Shown here one piece after another: positions 36,327 to 46,660 of a stretch of 64,000 nucleotides of DNA. This DNA comes from Sinorhizobium garamanticum (GTDB lineage: Bacteria; Pseudomonadota; Alphaproteobacteria; Rhizobiales; Rhizobiaceae), in the NCBI RefSeq assembly GCF_029892065.1, contig NZ_CP120373.1, positions 992,001 through 1,056,000 of the forward strand, written 5' to 3'. How positions within the stretch are numbered: the first letter of the stretch is position 1; each line of letters starts with the position of its first letter. A program made the translations under genes and the position numbers. The notes under the pieces are model-generated. The model was not told where the DNA came from. It saw only the letters and a list, made by a program, of their open reading frames with translations, and did no database searches.

Positions 36327-37150
36327 TTTGCAACCTGCATGTGGATGTGATCGTCGTGTCTGGCAGCCCGACAACCTTGAAACTTGATGTTTTCTGCGGA
36401 GACGCCAAGCCTTTGTGCCAGATGTGGCTCCACGAACATTTTCTCTACGCCGAACCCTCGGCCTTCATCGGAAAGCCAACGGAGCGCCTCCCGGGTTCGC
36501 TTTTCTTCAAGCAACAAAGGCCGCCACAGCGCTTGCAGGACATGCAAGTCCCAGCGCAGCGTCAAGATATCATTGCGGTCTTTACACGGCAGAACGCTGT
36601 TTTCGCTTGGCTGCTCGAATGCAAAGTAGCCGACCGGAGAGCGTGTAGCCTTGTCGAGAAATCGCCCCTCGTTGTCCTGATAGTAGAATGCCACATCAAG
36701 TTTTCGGCCATCCGAGTGGGACAGATGCGGTAACAGCGGAAAGCCATCGAAGAAGGGAAAGTTCCCATCGAGCGCCAAAGTGGTCGTTCCAGGGAACACG
36801 AGGTCCATCTGCCGCGATAGGGCAAGCGCCGCCTCTCTCAGCTTCGGAACGACATACTGGCGGTTCAGCACACAGTACAAGGGGGACTGCATACGGAGCC
36901 GCGAAGCGTCGTCAAAGCAAGGAAGCGGGACCCGGCCAAAGATGGGTGCGACGGCATGGCTCAGCGTACTTCCAGCCGCGTAGAGGCTCGCAAACAGCAC
37001 GAGAAATCCGGCAAAGCCGATCCGTTTCCTCCATGGGCGTGTGATGCAGAGCGAGAGGAGCCAGATCAGGCCGCCGATCTGCGACACGAGCGTGAGGACA
37101 ATTGCGACAGCCACCGTGGGCAGCCATCCGAGCGTTCTCCTCAGCCTCAT
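36323..37150 (-). CDS. Putative membrane-anchored LAS-type peptidase (MepA/VanX-like)
   Basis: 275 residues. Two membrane segments lie at about 10-35 and 44-62. The outer part has a zinc-site pattern of LAS peptidases: His145-x6-Asp152 (SHSDGRKLD), EPHL at 241-244 and His268-x-His270 (DDHIHMQ). Such enzymes cut peptidoglycan cross-links or D-Ala-D-Ala. Zinc ligands are inferred from motif spacing, not from similarity over the whole chain. The gene's stop overlaps the cmk start by 4 nt, and aroA is 105 bp upstream. As I recall S. meliloti 1021, aroA and cmk are neighbours, so this is a likely accessory gene. Confidence 0.65.
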   Translation of the reverse strand: MRLRRTLGWLPTVAVAIVLTLVSQIGGLIWLLSLCITRPWRKRIGFAGFLVLFASLYAAGSTLSHAVAPIFGRVPLPCFDDASRLRMQSPLYCVLNRQYVVPKLREAALALSRQMDLVFPGTTTLALDGNFPFFDGFPLLPHLSHSDGRKLDVAFYYQDNEGRFLDKATRSPVGYFAFEQPSENSVLPCKDRNDILTLRWDLHVLQALWRPLLLEEKRTREALRWLSDEGRGFGVEKMFVEPHLAQRLGVSAENIKFQGCRAARHDDHIHMQVAK

Positions 37151-37255
37151 TCGACTTCGCCCTTGCAGAGAGTGTGCCTATGATCGGCGTCCGGGGCGTA
37201 ACGCCATCAGCCCCACACGAGCACGACAGCGTACCCGACATGCCATATATTAATC

Positions 37256-38798
<1,543 letters not shown>

Positions 38799-38888
38799 GA
38801 CCGGCTAATCATCATAAGCTTGATAACCTTCCACCCGCCGGCTTACCGGCAAGAGCCGGCTCGTCCGGCCACTCAAGAGGCTTTGACT

Positions 38889-39278
38889 GTGGCAAAACCG
38901 GAACTTGGAACAAAGCGCATAGACCCGGAAACGGGGCGGAAATTCTACGATCTGAACCGTGATCCGATCGTCTCCCCCTACACGGGCAAGTCCTATCCGC
39001 TGTCCTTCTTCGAGGAGAGCTCCGTCGCCAAGGTGCTCGAGAAGGCAGAAGAGGAAGAGGTGGCGGAAGTCGACACCGAGAACACCGAAGTCGAACTCGT
39101 TTCGCTCGAGGATGCTGACGACGAGGCATCGGGCGGCGACGACCTGCCGGATCTTGGTGACGACGACGTCGAGATCGACGGTGACGACGACGACACCTTC
39201 CTCGAGACCGACGACGAAGACGACGACGACGATATGAGCGACCTCATCGGCGTCTCCGACGAGGATGAGGACGTCTAA
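38889..39278 (+). CDS. TIGR02300-family (FYDLN acid domain) protein
   Basis: 129 residues. The N-terminus KPELGTKRIDPETGRKFYDL then NRDPIVSPYTGKSYP is the conserved FYDLN domain. The rest is an Asp/Glu tail (GDDDVEIDGDDDDTFL and on). Function unknown; the family is alphaproteobacterial. The start is GTG 38889, with AAGAGG eight bases before; the longer frame from 38820 is not likely. It lies divergent from aroA. Confidence 0.88.
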   Translation: MAKPELGTKRIDPETGRKFYDLNRDPIVSPYTGKSYPLSFFEESSVAKVLEKAEEEEVAEVDTENTEVELVSLEDADDEASGGDDLPDLGDDDVEIDGDDDDTFLETDDEDDDDDMSDLIGVSDEDEDV

Positions 39279-39353
39279 TTACCTGCAGGATGTGGACGGA
39301 ACCCTCGCGCACATTTTTTCATCGCGCTAAGCGTTTCAAATGACGCATGAAAG

Positions 39354-39390
39354 ATGCCCCGCCCGCCGCAACACCTCGCGGTCGGGGCAT
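39354..39390 (+). terminator. Terminator of the FYDLN-protein gene
   Basis: ATGCCCCGCCCGC and GCGGTCGGGGCAT pair over 13 bp with one mismatch and an 11-nt loop, followed by TTTCCC. It lies 75 bp after the stop. The rest of the gap to tRNA-Ala has no gene. Confidence 0.6.
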
Positions 39391-39527
39391 TTCCCGGAAC
39401 GAGCAATAAAATCGCACCGGCCTTAAATTTTCGGCTTGCCATCTGCCAAAAGCAGAAGTAATAAGCCGCCACTCGCCGGGCACAACGCCCGACGATCTTC
39501 CCGGAACCGGCGCTGCCGGACCCTGAT

Positions 39528-39603
<76 letters not shown>

Positions 39604-39794
39604 AAACTTTCCAATGACTTGCGACACGAAGGCCTACGACGGCGGCGATTTCTTGCGCGTGCGCATAGCATTCTCGGCAACGTCGTCAGAACGATGACGG
39701 CAACCTCGGCTAGAAACGCAAGGGCCTTGCTGCCGGCGCGATGATAGTGGAATTTAAAGAAAATTAACCCACCAGGCGCCAGAACAGTTGCCTC

Positions 39795-40580
39795 ATGTTC
39801 CTTGCCTCCAAGATCTTCTGGCTCCTTGCCCAGCCGCTCTCCCTCGCCTTCTTCAGCGTCCTCATCGGCTTTCTGCTGGCGCTGCGAGGCCGGGCACGCA
39901 TCGGTGGCGTCTTCGGCTCTCTTGGCCTCCTGGTGCTGTTCCTGAGCCTTTTTACGACCGCAGGCTCCTATTTCCTGCAAGTCCTCGAAGACCGGTTTCC
40001 CCGCCCTTCCCCTCCGGCGGAGCTCTCCTGCATCATCGTGCTCGGCGGCGCCTTCGAGAACGTGGTGATTGACGGGCGCGGCGGCATTGAGCTCAACCAG
40101 GCGGCGGAGCGCTTCGTCGAGGCCGTCCGGCTTGCCAAGGCCTATCCTGCCGCGCGCATCCTCGTGTCGGGCGGCGACGGCTCCTTGAGCGGCGGCTATG
40201 CCGGCGACGCGGAGGCCTCGCGGGCGTTCTTCGACGCATTCGACATCGCCCCCGATCGTCTCGTCCGTGAGGAAGACTCGCGCACCACCTTCGAGAACGC
40301 GCGCTATACCAAGGACCTGCTCGCTGAGAACCAAATGGAACATTGCGCGCTTGTCACCTCGGCCTACCACATGCCGCGCTCGATCGGCCTCTTTCGTTCG
40401 TTCGGCATCGACGTGATGCCCTGGCCGACGGATTACCGGACGAGCGGCAAGGTGCGGCTCGGCTTCGACTTCACTCAGCCCTCACTCAATGCGCAACTGG
40501 CGACGACCGCCGCCAAGGAATGGACCGGGCTGCTCGCCTACTATCTACTCGGCCGGACGCAAACGATCCTGCCGCAATAG
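39795..40580 (+). CDS. YdcF/ElyC-like DUF218 membrane protein
   Basis: 261 residues with two N-terminal membrane segments (KIFWLLAQPLSLAFFSVLIG; VFGSLGLLVLFLSLF) and a DUF218 domain: CIIVLGGAFE, RILVSGGDGSLSG, SRTTFENARYTKDLL and LVTSAYHMPRSIGLFRSFG. E. coli ElyC/SanA relatives act in envelope or cell-wall precursor homeostasis. It comes about 190 bp after tRNA-Ala. Confidence 0.88.
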   Translation: MFLASKIFWLLAQPLSLAFFSVLIGFLLALRGRARIGGVFGSLGLLVLFLSLFTTAGSYFLQVLEDRFPRPSPPAELSCIIVLGGAFENVVIDGRGGIELNQAAERFVEAVRLAKAYPAARILVSGGDGSLSGGYAGDAEASRAFFDAFDIAPDRLVREEDSRTTFENARYTKDLLAENQMEHCALVTSAYHMPRSIGLFRSFGIDVMPWPTDYRTSGKVRLGFDFTQPSLNAQLATTAAKEWTGLLAYYLLGRTQTILPQ

Positions 40581-40871
40581 GTTTTGCGATAGGCCGTGCC
40601 CGGTGGGCCCCCATTCGCCTGCCGGCACCTCCGCAGGCGGGGCATGGGTCAAGCGGGGCCGTCTCGCGCGACATCGCCGTTTGAGGGGAAGAGGGCTGCG
40701 CCAAACTCCGCGTCCCCTCTCGCCGCAAGTGGGAGACGTTTCCTCAGTTTGAGTTGTCACGCATATCCTTGGATAGCACAGCCTTCCGCCCCGCTGACTT
40801 ATTCCCGCCGTTGCGCTAATGAACGCGGATAGCGTCAGCCCGGGCTCGGCGCAGTCCAGAGCGGAGCATTC

Positions 40872-41507
40872 ATGCCGATCCTCGAAATTCTTGACTATGC
40901 CGGTGTGGCCGTCTTCGCGGCGACCGGCGCGCTTTCGGCGTCGCGCAAGCAGCTCGATATCATCGGCTATCTCTTTCTCGCCTCCATCACCGGCATCGGC
41001 GGCGGCACGATGCGCGACGTGATCCTGGGGGCAACACCGGTGTTCTGGGTGTTGAACCCGGCCTATCTGATCGTCTGTGCCTCGGTCGGGCTCCTGGTGT
41101 TCCTCACATCGCACCGCTTCGAGTCGCGCTACCGCGTGCTCGTGTGGCTCGATGCGGTCGGGCTTTCCGCCTATTGCGTCATGGGTGCCGCCAAGGGGCT
41201 GGCGGCGACAGGCTCGCCGATCGTCGCGATCGTGACCGGCATGCTGACGGCAACCTTTGGCGGCATCCTGCGCGATCTGCTCGCCGGCGAACCCTCCGTG
41301 CTCTTGAGGCCGGAAATCTACGTCACCGCGGCCCTTATCGGCGCAGGCGCCTTCGTTCTGGCGGCGATGGTCGGCATGCCGCTCGCGGCGACCTCGGCGC
41401 TCGGCGTGCTGGCGGCCTTTGCCGTGCGCGGCGGCGCGTTGCGGTATGGCTGGACACTGCCGACCGGCAAGGCCGGTCCTGGCCGCGACCCGAGCGACGT
41501 GATGTAG
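40872..41507 (+). CDS. TRIC-type (UPF0126/YicG) cation channel family protein
   Basis: 211 residues of two repeats, each starting with a half-turn motif: LDYAGVAVFAATGALSASRK then GIGGGTMRDVILG, and LDAVGLSAYCVMGAAKG then ATFGGILRDLLAG. The conserved GGG/GG-x-x-R-D pairs are characteristic of prokaryotic TRIC channels. Six or seven membrane segments. Role: potassium or other cation passage. Confidence 0.9.
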   Translation: MPILEILDYAGVAVFAATGALSASRKQLDIIGYLFLASITGIGGGTMRDVILGATPVFWVLNPAYLIVCASVGLLVFLTSHRFESRYRVLVWLDAVGLSAYCVMGAAKGLAATGSPIVAIVTGMLTATFGGILRDLLAGEPSVLLRPEIYVTAALIGAGAFVLAAMVGMPLAATSALGVLAAFAVRGGALRYGWTLPTGKAGPGRDPSDVM

Positions 41508-41567
41508 AAACCTTTGAAGATATCACGGCGCCTTAATCGTCCGGCGGACGCGGCGCCGTTCTTACGG

Positions 41568-41990
41568 TCAGCGGTCGGACTTGCGACGCAGACGGATCAC
41601 GACATCGACATGGGAGATCTCCATGCCTTCGGGAGGCTCCGGAAGATTGTCGATCTGGATGTTGCTCACCGGAATGTCGAGCACCTCATTCTGTCCTTCG
41701 ACGAAGAAATGATGATGGTCGGACACATTGGTGTCGAAATAGGTCTTGGCGCTCTCGACCGCCAGAACGCGGATCATGCCCGCTTCGGTGAACTGGTGCA
41801 GCGTGTTGTAGACGGTCGCGAGCGAAACCGGGACGCCGGCCTCAACCGCTTCTTCGTGCAACTCCTCGACGGTCAAATGACGGTCGCCCTTTGCGAAAAT
41901 GAGATCCGCAAGCGCGACGCGCTGACGTGTCGGGCGCAACCCCGAATTGCGCAGCCTCTCCTGCGAACACATTTGTGGTGCTTTCGTCAT
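41568..41990 (-). CDS. irr: Fur-family iron response regulator Irr
   Basis: About 140 residues. The winged helix is LRNSGLRPTRQRVALADLIF, LTVEELHEEAV and LATVYNTLHQF. DHHHFF is the metal/heme histidine run typical of Irr. In rhizobia Irr represses or activates heme and iron genes and is degraded when heme is present. ATG 41990 is likely; a TTG at 42017 gives 9 more residues. The divergent gap to fabA holds its promoter; I could not find a clear ICE box. Confidence 0.92.
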   Translation of the reverse strand: MTKAPQMCSQERLRNSGLRPTRQRVALADLIFAKGDRHLTVEELHEEAVEAGVPVSLATVYNTLHQFTEAGMIRVLAVESAKTYFDTNVSDHHHFFVEGQNEVLDIPVSNIQIDNLPEPPEGMEISHVDVVIRLRRKSDR

Positions 41991-42376
41991 GCGCAGCCGT
42001 TTCGGTATCCTGGCCAAAATTCACAGATTATCCGTTTGCGATATAACTTCTGCTGCCGCCGCTTTCAATAGATTCCGAGCTTCCAGGGGCGCAAACGCCT
42101 GAAAATCGGCCCAAAGCAGGGGAAGGCTGGCATTTAACTCTGGCCGTGCCCACATTCATACTGTAAGCGACGGCGGAACGATGTCGCTAATAAGAGCCGA
42201 ATGAGAGAAAATGTGAAGCGGGTTTTCGCCGCCATCCGCACTAACTTATAGGATATCGCAGAAGCGGAAACTGCGGCAGGCAGGACAGCCATTGGCGTAG
42301 GCCACGCTTCAATTCAGCCCGAACTTGCTCTAAAGCAGGTCGGAGAACACTCAGTCACTCGGGGAAGCAACCATTC
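41991..42376. other. Divergent irr-fabA intergenic region
   Basis: 386 bp without a gene. It should hold the promoters of irr (leftwards) and of the fabA operon (rightwards). I see only a short stem GCGAC/GTCGC and no strong -35/-10 pair. Confidence 0.5.
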
Positions 42377-42892
42377 ATGACCACCAGACAATCCAGCTTC
42401 AGCTATGAGGAAATCCTGACCTGCGGCCGAGGTGAAATGTTTGGCCCCGGCAATGCCCAATTGCCTTTGCCGCCGATGCTGATGTTCAACCGCATCACCG
42501 ATATCTCGGAAACCGGAGGCCCGCACGACAAGGGCTATATCCGCGCCGAGTTCGACATCACGCCGGACCTCTGGTTCTTCCCCTGCCATTTCATGGGCGA
42601 CCCCGTCATGCCGGGCTGCCTTGGTCTCGATGCCATGTGGCAGTTGACCGGCTTCTTCCTCGGCTGGCTCGGTGAGCCCGGCAAGGGCCGCGCTATCTCC
42701 ACCGGCGAGGTGAAATTCACCGGGATGGTGACGCCGAAGACCAAGCTGGTCGAATACGGCATCGACTTCAAGCGCGTGATGCGCGGCCGCCTGGTGCTCG
42801 GCATTGCGGACGGCTGGATGAAGGCCGACGGCGAAGTGATCTACAAGGCCAGCGACCTCAGGGTCGGTCTTTTCCAGGAAAAGGCCGACTGA
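42377..42892 (+). CDS. fabA: 3-hydroxydecanoyl-ACP dehydratase/isomerase
   Basis: 171 residues. The catalytic histidine is H71 in [15 protein letters not shown], and D85 is in CLGLDAMWQ, matching H70/D84 of E. coli. FabA dehydrates 3-hydroxydecanoyl-ACP and isomerises it to the cis-3 form, the entry into unsaturated fatty acids. It starts the fabA-fabB-fabI run with 47 and 4 bp gaps. Confidence 0.97.
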   Translation: MTTRQSSFSYEEILTCGRGEMFGPGNAQLPLPPMLMFNRITDISETGGPHDKGYIRAEFDITPDLWFFPCHFMGDPVMPGCLGLDAMWQLTGFFLGWLGEPGKGRAISTGEVKFTGMVTPKTKLVEYGIDFKRVMRGRLVLGIADGWMKADGEVIYKASDLRVGLFQEKAD

Positions 42893-42939
42893 GCCGCAAA
42901 AAGGCCAGGACGGGTTCAAGTTAAGAAAAGGTCAGTACC

Positions 42940-44160
42940 ATGAGACGGGTTGTTGTCACGGGCCTCGGCATCGTTTCCTCGATCGGTAACAATGCCGAGG
43001 AAGTCACGGCATCGCTGCGCGATGCGAAATCGGGCATTACTTTTTCCCCGGACTTCGCCGAGAACGGCTTCAAGTGCCAGGTCTGGGGGGCACCAACGCT
43101 CGACCCGACGGAACTCGTCGACCGGCGCGCCATGCGCTTCCTGTCGCAGGGCGGCGCCTGGAACCACGTCGCGATGAAGCAGGCGATCGCGGATTCAGGC
43201 CTCGAAGCCGGCGAAATCACCAACGAACGCACCGGCATCATTATGGGCTCGGGCGGCCCTTCGACGCGCACCATCGTCGAGGCTGCAGAAATTACCCGCA
43301 AGAACGTGAGCCCCAAGCGCATCGGTCCCTTCGCGGTGCCGAAGGCGATGTCCTCGACGGCCTCGGCCACGCTTGCGACCTGGTTCCAGATCCATGGCGT
43401 CAACTACTCGATCTCGTCCGCCTGCTCGACCTCGGCGCATTGCATCGGCAATGCCGCGGAAATGATCCAGTGGGGCAAGCAGGACGTGATGTTTGCCGGT
43501 GGCCACGAGGATCTCGACTGGACGATGTCCAACCTTTTCGATGCGATGGGCGCGATGTCGTCCAAGTTCAACGACACGCCGTCCTCGGCCTCGCGCGCCT
43601 ATGATTCCAACCGCGACGGCTTCGTGATTGCCGGCGGCGCCGGCGTTCTGGTGCTCGAGGAACTGGAGCACGCCAAGGCCCGCGGCGCCAAGATCTATGC
43701 CGAGATCGTCGGCTATGGCGCAACCTCAGACGGTTACGACATGGTCGCGCCGTCCGGTGAGGGTGCCGTGCGCTGCATGCGTCAGGCGCTTGCGACCGTG
43801 AAGGGCGATGTCGACTACATCAACACCCACGGAACCTCGACGCCAGTAGGAGACTCCAAGGAAATCGGCGCCATTCGCGAAGTCTTCGGCGAAAAGATGC
43901 CGCATATCCAGTCGACCAAATCGCTCACGGGCCATTCGCTGGGAGCTGCCGGCGTCCAGGAATCGATCTACGGCCTGTTGATGATGCAGGCCGGTTTTAT
44001 CGGCGAAAGCGCACATATCAGCGAGCTCGACCCGGAGTTCGAAGGCGTACCGATCGTCCGCAAGCGGATCGACAACGCCAAGATCGACACGGTTCTTTCG
44101 AACTCCTTCGGTTTCGGCGGCACCAACGCCACGCTCGTCTTCCAGCGCTACAACGGATAA
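42940..44160 (+). CDS. fabB: 3-oxoacyl-ACP synthase I
   Basis: 406 residues of thiolase fold. The active Cys162 is in [13 protein letters not shown], followed by the two histidine motifs [11 protein letters not shown] and [10 protein letters not shown] and C-terminal [12 protein letters not shown]. FabB condenses cis-3-decenoyl-ACP with malonyl-ACP, the FabA partner reaction. It is cotranscribed with fabA and fabI. Confidence 0.97.
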   Translation: MRRVVVTGLGIVSSIGNNAEEVTASLRDAKSGITFSPDFAENGFKCQVWGAPTLDPTELVDRRAMRFLSQGGAWNHVAMKQAIADSGLEAGEITNERTGIIMGSGGPSTRTIVEAAEITRKNVSPKRIGPFAVPKAMSSTASATLATWFQIHGVNYSISSACSTSAHCIGNAAEMIQWGKQDVMFAGGHEDLDWTMSNLFDAMGAMSSKFNDTPSSASRAYDSNRDGFVIAGGAGVLVLEELEHAKARGAKIYAEIVGYGATSDGYDMVAPSGEGAVRCMRQALATVKGDVDYINTHGTSTPVGDSKEIGAIREVFGEKMPHIQSTKSLTGHSLGAAGVQESIYGLLMMQAGFIGESAHISELDPEFEGVPIVRKRIDNAKIDTVLSNSFGFGGTNATLVFQRYNG

Positions 44161-44164
44161 CACA

Positions 44165-44971
44165 ATGAACGGACTGATGAACGGAAAGCGCGGCCTCATC
44201 ATGGGTGTGGCCAACAACCATTCTATTGCCTGGGGAATCTCGAAGGCGCTCGCCGCCCAGGGCGCCAAGCTCGCCTTTACCTATCAGGGCGAAGCGCTCG
44301 GCAAGCGGGTGAAGCCGCTCGCGGCAGAGGTCGATTCCGACTTCCTCCTGCCCTGCGACGTCGAGGACATCGCCTCGGTCGACGCCGTGATCGCCGCGAT
44401 CAAGGAGCGCTGGGGAAAGCTCGATTTCGTCGTTCACGCCATCGGCTTCTCCGACAAGAACGAGCTGAAGGGGCTTTACGCGGACACCACGCGCGAAAAT
44501 TTCAGCCGCACCATGGTCATTTCCTGCTTCTCCTTCACCGAGATCGCCAAACGCGCCGCCGAGCTGATGAGCGAGGGCGGCACGATGCTGACGCTGACCT
44601 ATGGCGGCTCGACGCGGGTGATGCCGAACTACAACGTGATGGGTGTTGCCAAGGCGGCGCTCGAAGCTTCGGTGCGCTATCTCGCCGCTGACTACGGCAC
44701 GCGCGGCATCCGCGTCAACGCGATCTCCGCCGGGCCGATCCGCACGCTCGCCGGCGCTGGCATCTCGGACGCGCGCGCGATGTTGTCGTGGCAGCAGAAG
44801 AATTCGCCGCTGCGCCGCACGGTGACGATCGACGATGTCGGCAATTCCGCGCTGTACCTTCTTTCCGACCTTTCGCGCGGCGTCACGGGCGAAATCCACT
44901 ATGTGGATTCCGGCTACAACATCACCTCCATGCCGACGCTCGAGGCATTGCGCACGGCCGACGTGGAGTAA
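44165..44971 (+). CDS. fabI: Enoyl-ACP reductase (NADH)
   Basis: 268 residues, SDR fold. GVANNHSIAWGI binds NADH. The FabI catalytic set is Tyr146, Tyr156, Met159 and Lys163 (TYGGSTR, PNYNVMGVAK), the same numbers as in E. coli. It reduces the enoyl bond in the last elongation step and is the triclosan target. ATG 44165 lies 4 bp after fabB. Confidence 0.96.
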   Translation: MNGLMNGKRGLIMGVANNHSIAWGISKALAAQGAKLAFTYQGEALGKRVKPLAAEVDSDFLLPCDVEDIASVDAVIAAIKERWGKLDFVVHAIGFSDKNELKGLYADTTRENFSRTMVISCFSFTEIAKRAAELMSEGGTMLTLTYGGSTRVMPNYNVMGVAKAALEASVRYLAADYGTRGIRVNAISAGPIRTLAGAGISDARAMLSWQQKNSPLRRTVTIDDVGNSALYLLSDLSRGVTGEIHYVDSGYNITSMPTLEALRTADVE

Positions 44972-45006
44972 GACAGCCGATCCGGGTTATTCACCAGACG
45001 CATTCT

Positions 45007-45045
45007 GGACGGAAAGCCGTTACACAGTTTTCTTGGAATTGCTCC
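45007..45045 (+). repeat. Second repeat family (GGAATTGCTC type), copy 1
   Basis: GGACGGAAAGCCGTTACACA followed by TTGGAATTGCTCC. About 32 of 39 bases agree with the copy at 45527-45565. It lies inside a 10-bp perfect inverted repeat (GATCCGGGTT 44979, AACCCGGATC 45046) after fabI. Confidence 0.5.
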
Positions 45046-45053
45046 AACCCGGA

Positions 45054-45296
45054 TCAGGCCGCCGTCCAGGCCCAAATCAATCCGAACAGAATGGCCAGAA
45101 GTCCGAGGCCAACAATGGCTGTCGCGCCACGCATGTGCCGCAGCTTTCCCGGCACAAGCGGCGCGCGATAGAGCTTGCGCAGGAACGGGAGTGGAACCTC
45201 CGACGTCGCGCCATGTCCCTCGGCATTCTTGATGTCGCGCGCAATCACCTCTTCAACATCCTCCATCATAGGGGGTCGAGCGGGTCCGAATCCCAT
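45054..45296 (-). CDS. Small membrane protein, hypothetical
   Basis: 80 residues. The N-terminal half is soluble and acidic (PMMEDVEEVIARDIKNAEGH). A single membrane segment at the C-terminus (TAIVGLGLLAILFGLIWAW) suggests tail anchoring. GGAG six bases before ATG 45296 supports the start. No function known. Confidence 0.65.
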   Translation of the reverse strand: MGFGPARPPMMEDVEEVIARDIKNAEGHGATSEVPLPFLRKLYRAPLVPGKLRHMRGATAIVGLGLLAILFGLIWAWTAA

Positions 45297-45383
45297 AGCC
45301 TGCTCCTCTCCTGCAAAGACGCACCGACGTGACCATGGTGTGCCCGATCGTCCCTGCTGGCAACTGGAAACGGCGCGTCACGG

Positions 45384-45483
45384 CTACAGCGCGGCGCGTC
45401 TTTTGGGACGCGCAAAGGTCGCTGTGGCATTTTGAATTGCTGCATGATTCCTCAAATCGATTCCGATTTGAGGAATCATGCAG
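45384..45483 (-). repeat. RIME1-type repeat, copy G
   Basis: CAGCGCGGCGCGTCTTTTGG, GCGCAAAGGTCGCTGTGGCA, then a perfect 18-bp stem GCATGATTCCTCAAATCG with its complement ending in CATGC. It stands between the small membrane gene and the rsmC-like gene. Confidence 0.8.
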
Positions 45484-45526
45484 TAAGCGACGGCGCTGTC
45501 CGGAGCGTGTGGACTTACGCGGTTCC

Positions 45527-45565
45527 GGACGGAAAGCCGCTGCACATTTCTCCCGGAATTGCTCT
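45527..45565 (+). repeat. Second repeat family (GGAATTGCTC type), copy 2
   Basis: GGACGGAAAGCCGCTGCACA and CCCGGAATTGCTCT. It follows RIME copy G closely and its last bases run into the stop codon of the rsmC-like gene, giving a mosaic of two repeat families. Confidence 0.5.
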
Positions 45566-46580
45566 ACCGTTTCGCCCAGAGCACCTTGAAGCGAGCGTTG
45601 CGGCAGGTCTCGCCGCTCTCCTTGAAGTTTTCCGCGAGAACCTGCTCGTAGGGCAGGCCGCGATTGGCAACGAGCATCAGCCTGCCGCCGTGCTTCAAAG
45701 CCTTGGCGGCGGATTTGATGATCGCGGCACCGAGCGACGGCTCCGCGGCGTGGCCTTCGTGAAAGGGCGGATTCATGACGATCAGGTCGTATTTGTCGCG
45801 CGTCTCCTCGCTAGTCAGGTCGTGCCAATAGAAGCGAGCCGGTGTCGAGGGGGCGTTCGCCATCATATTGGCGCGCGCGGCCTCCAGCGCTTCATAGTCC
45901 GCCTCGAAGAGATCGATGCCCTTCAGCCCCGGCGAGGCATGGGCGAGCATCACCGACAGATAGCCCCAGCCGGCACCGAAATCGGCCGCGTGGCCGGTAA
46001 GATCCTTGGGAAGGCGAGAGGCAAGAAGCTCCGAACCAGCATCCACCCGGTCGTGCGAGAACATGCCCGGCGACGCCTCGAACAGGCCGTCTACGCGCAC
46101 CGGCACTTTGGCGAGCTGAGACACGGCCCCCGACACATCTTCCGGCCGGGTAAACCAGAAGGCGACGCCATGGTATTTCGGCAGCGAGTCCCCATCCCAG
46201 CCGAATTTGCCGATCTTCTTGCGCAGCGGCTGGATCCCGTCCTCCTTGCCACCCGCAACGACGATCAGTGCACCGGCGCGGGTGCGCTTGAGCGCCTCGG
46301 CGATCCGATCCTCGTTTTCGCCCTTGTGCTTGCCGCAGAGTACCAGCGCGGCGTCATAATCCTCACCCTCGGCGACCGGCGTCACGTCGGCACGTGCCGC
46401 TTCCAGGGCGCGATAGAGTGACCTTAGGGGCTGCACGGCGGCAATCGAGGCGGAAAAGTCCTGCGGCAGCCTGTAGCCCGCCTCCGCCCCGAGAAAGAGC
46501 ACGCGTTCGTCCTCTCCCGGCGGATCGATGACGCCGGTCTCGAAAGGATGGAACAGCGTTTTCAGTGCGTCGCGACTCAT
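45564..46580 (-). CDS. Class I rRNA (guanine-N2) methyltransferase, RsmC-like
   Basis: 338 residues: an N-terminal half resembling a decayed methylase (ERVLFLGAEAGY, LVLCGKHKGENE) and a C-terminal active half with AADFGAGWGYLSVMLA (SAM site) and IVMNPPFHEG (N-PPF catalytic loop). This two-domain form is typical of RsmC, which methylates 16S G1207. A related RsmD/RlmG target is possible. It lies next to pnp. Confidence 0.85.
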   Translation of the reverse strand: MSRDALKTLFHPFETGVIDPPGEDERVLFLGAEAGYRLPQDFSASIAAVQPLRSLYRALEAARADVTPVAEGEDYDAALVLCGKHKGENEDRIAEALKRTRAGALIVVAGGKEDGIQPLRKKIGKFGWDGDSLPKYHGVAFWFTRPEDVSGAVSQLAKVPVRVDGLFEASPGMFSHDRVDAGSELLASRLPKDLTGHAADFGAGWGYLSVMLAHASPGLKGIDLFEADYEALEAARANMMANAPSTPARFYWHDLTSEETRDKYDLIVMNPPFHEGHAAEPSLGAAIIKSAAKALKHGGRLMLVANRGLPYEQVLAENFKESGETCRNARFKVLWAKR

Positions 46581-46609
46581 GGGGTGATTCCGTTTTTTGC
46601 TTACAGAAA

Positions 46610-46638
46610 GGGGCGCGGAGCAATCCGCTCCGCGCCCC
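46610..46638 (-). terminator. Terminator of pnp
   Basis: GGGGCGCGGAGC and GCTCCGCGCCCC form a perfect 12-bp stem with loop AATCC. It follows the pnp stop by about 22 bp and TTTC comes after the stem on the minus strand. Confidence 0.85.
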
Positions 46639-46660
46639 CGAGTATTTTGGGCGGGACGGC

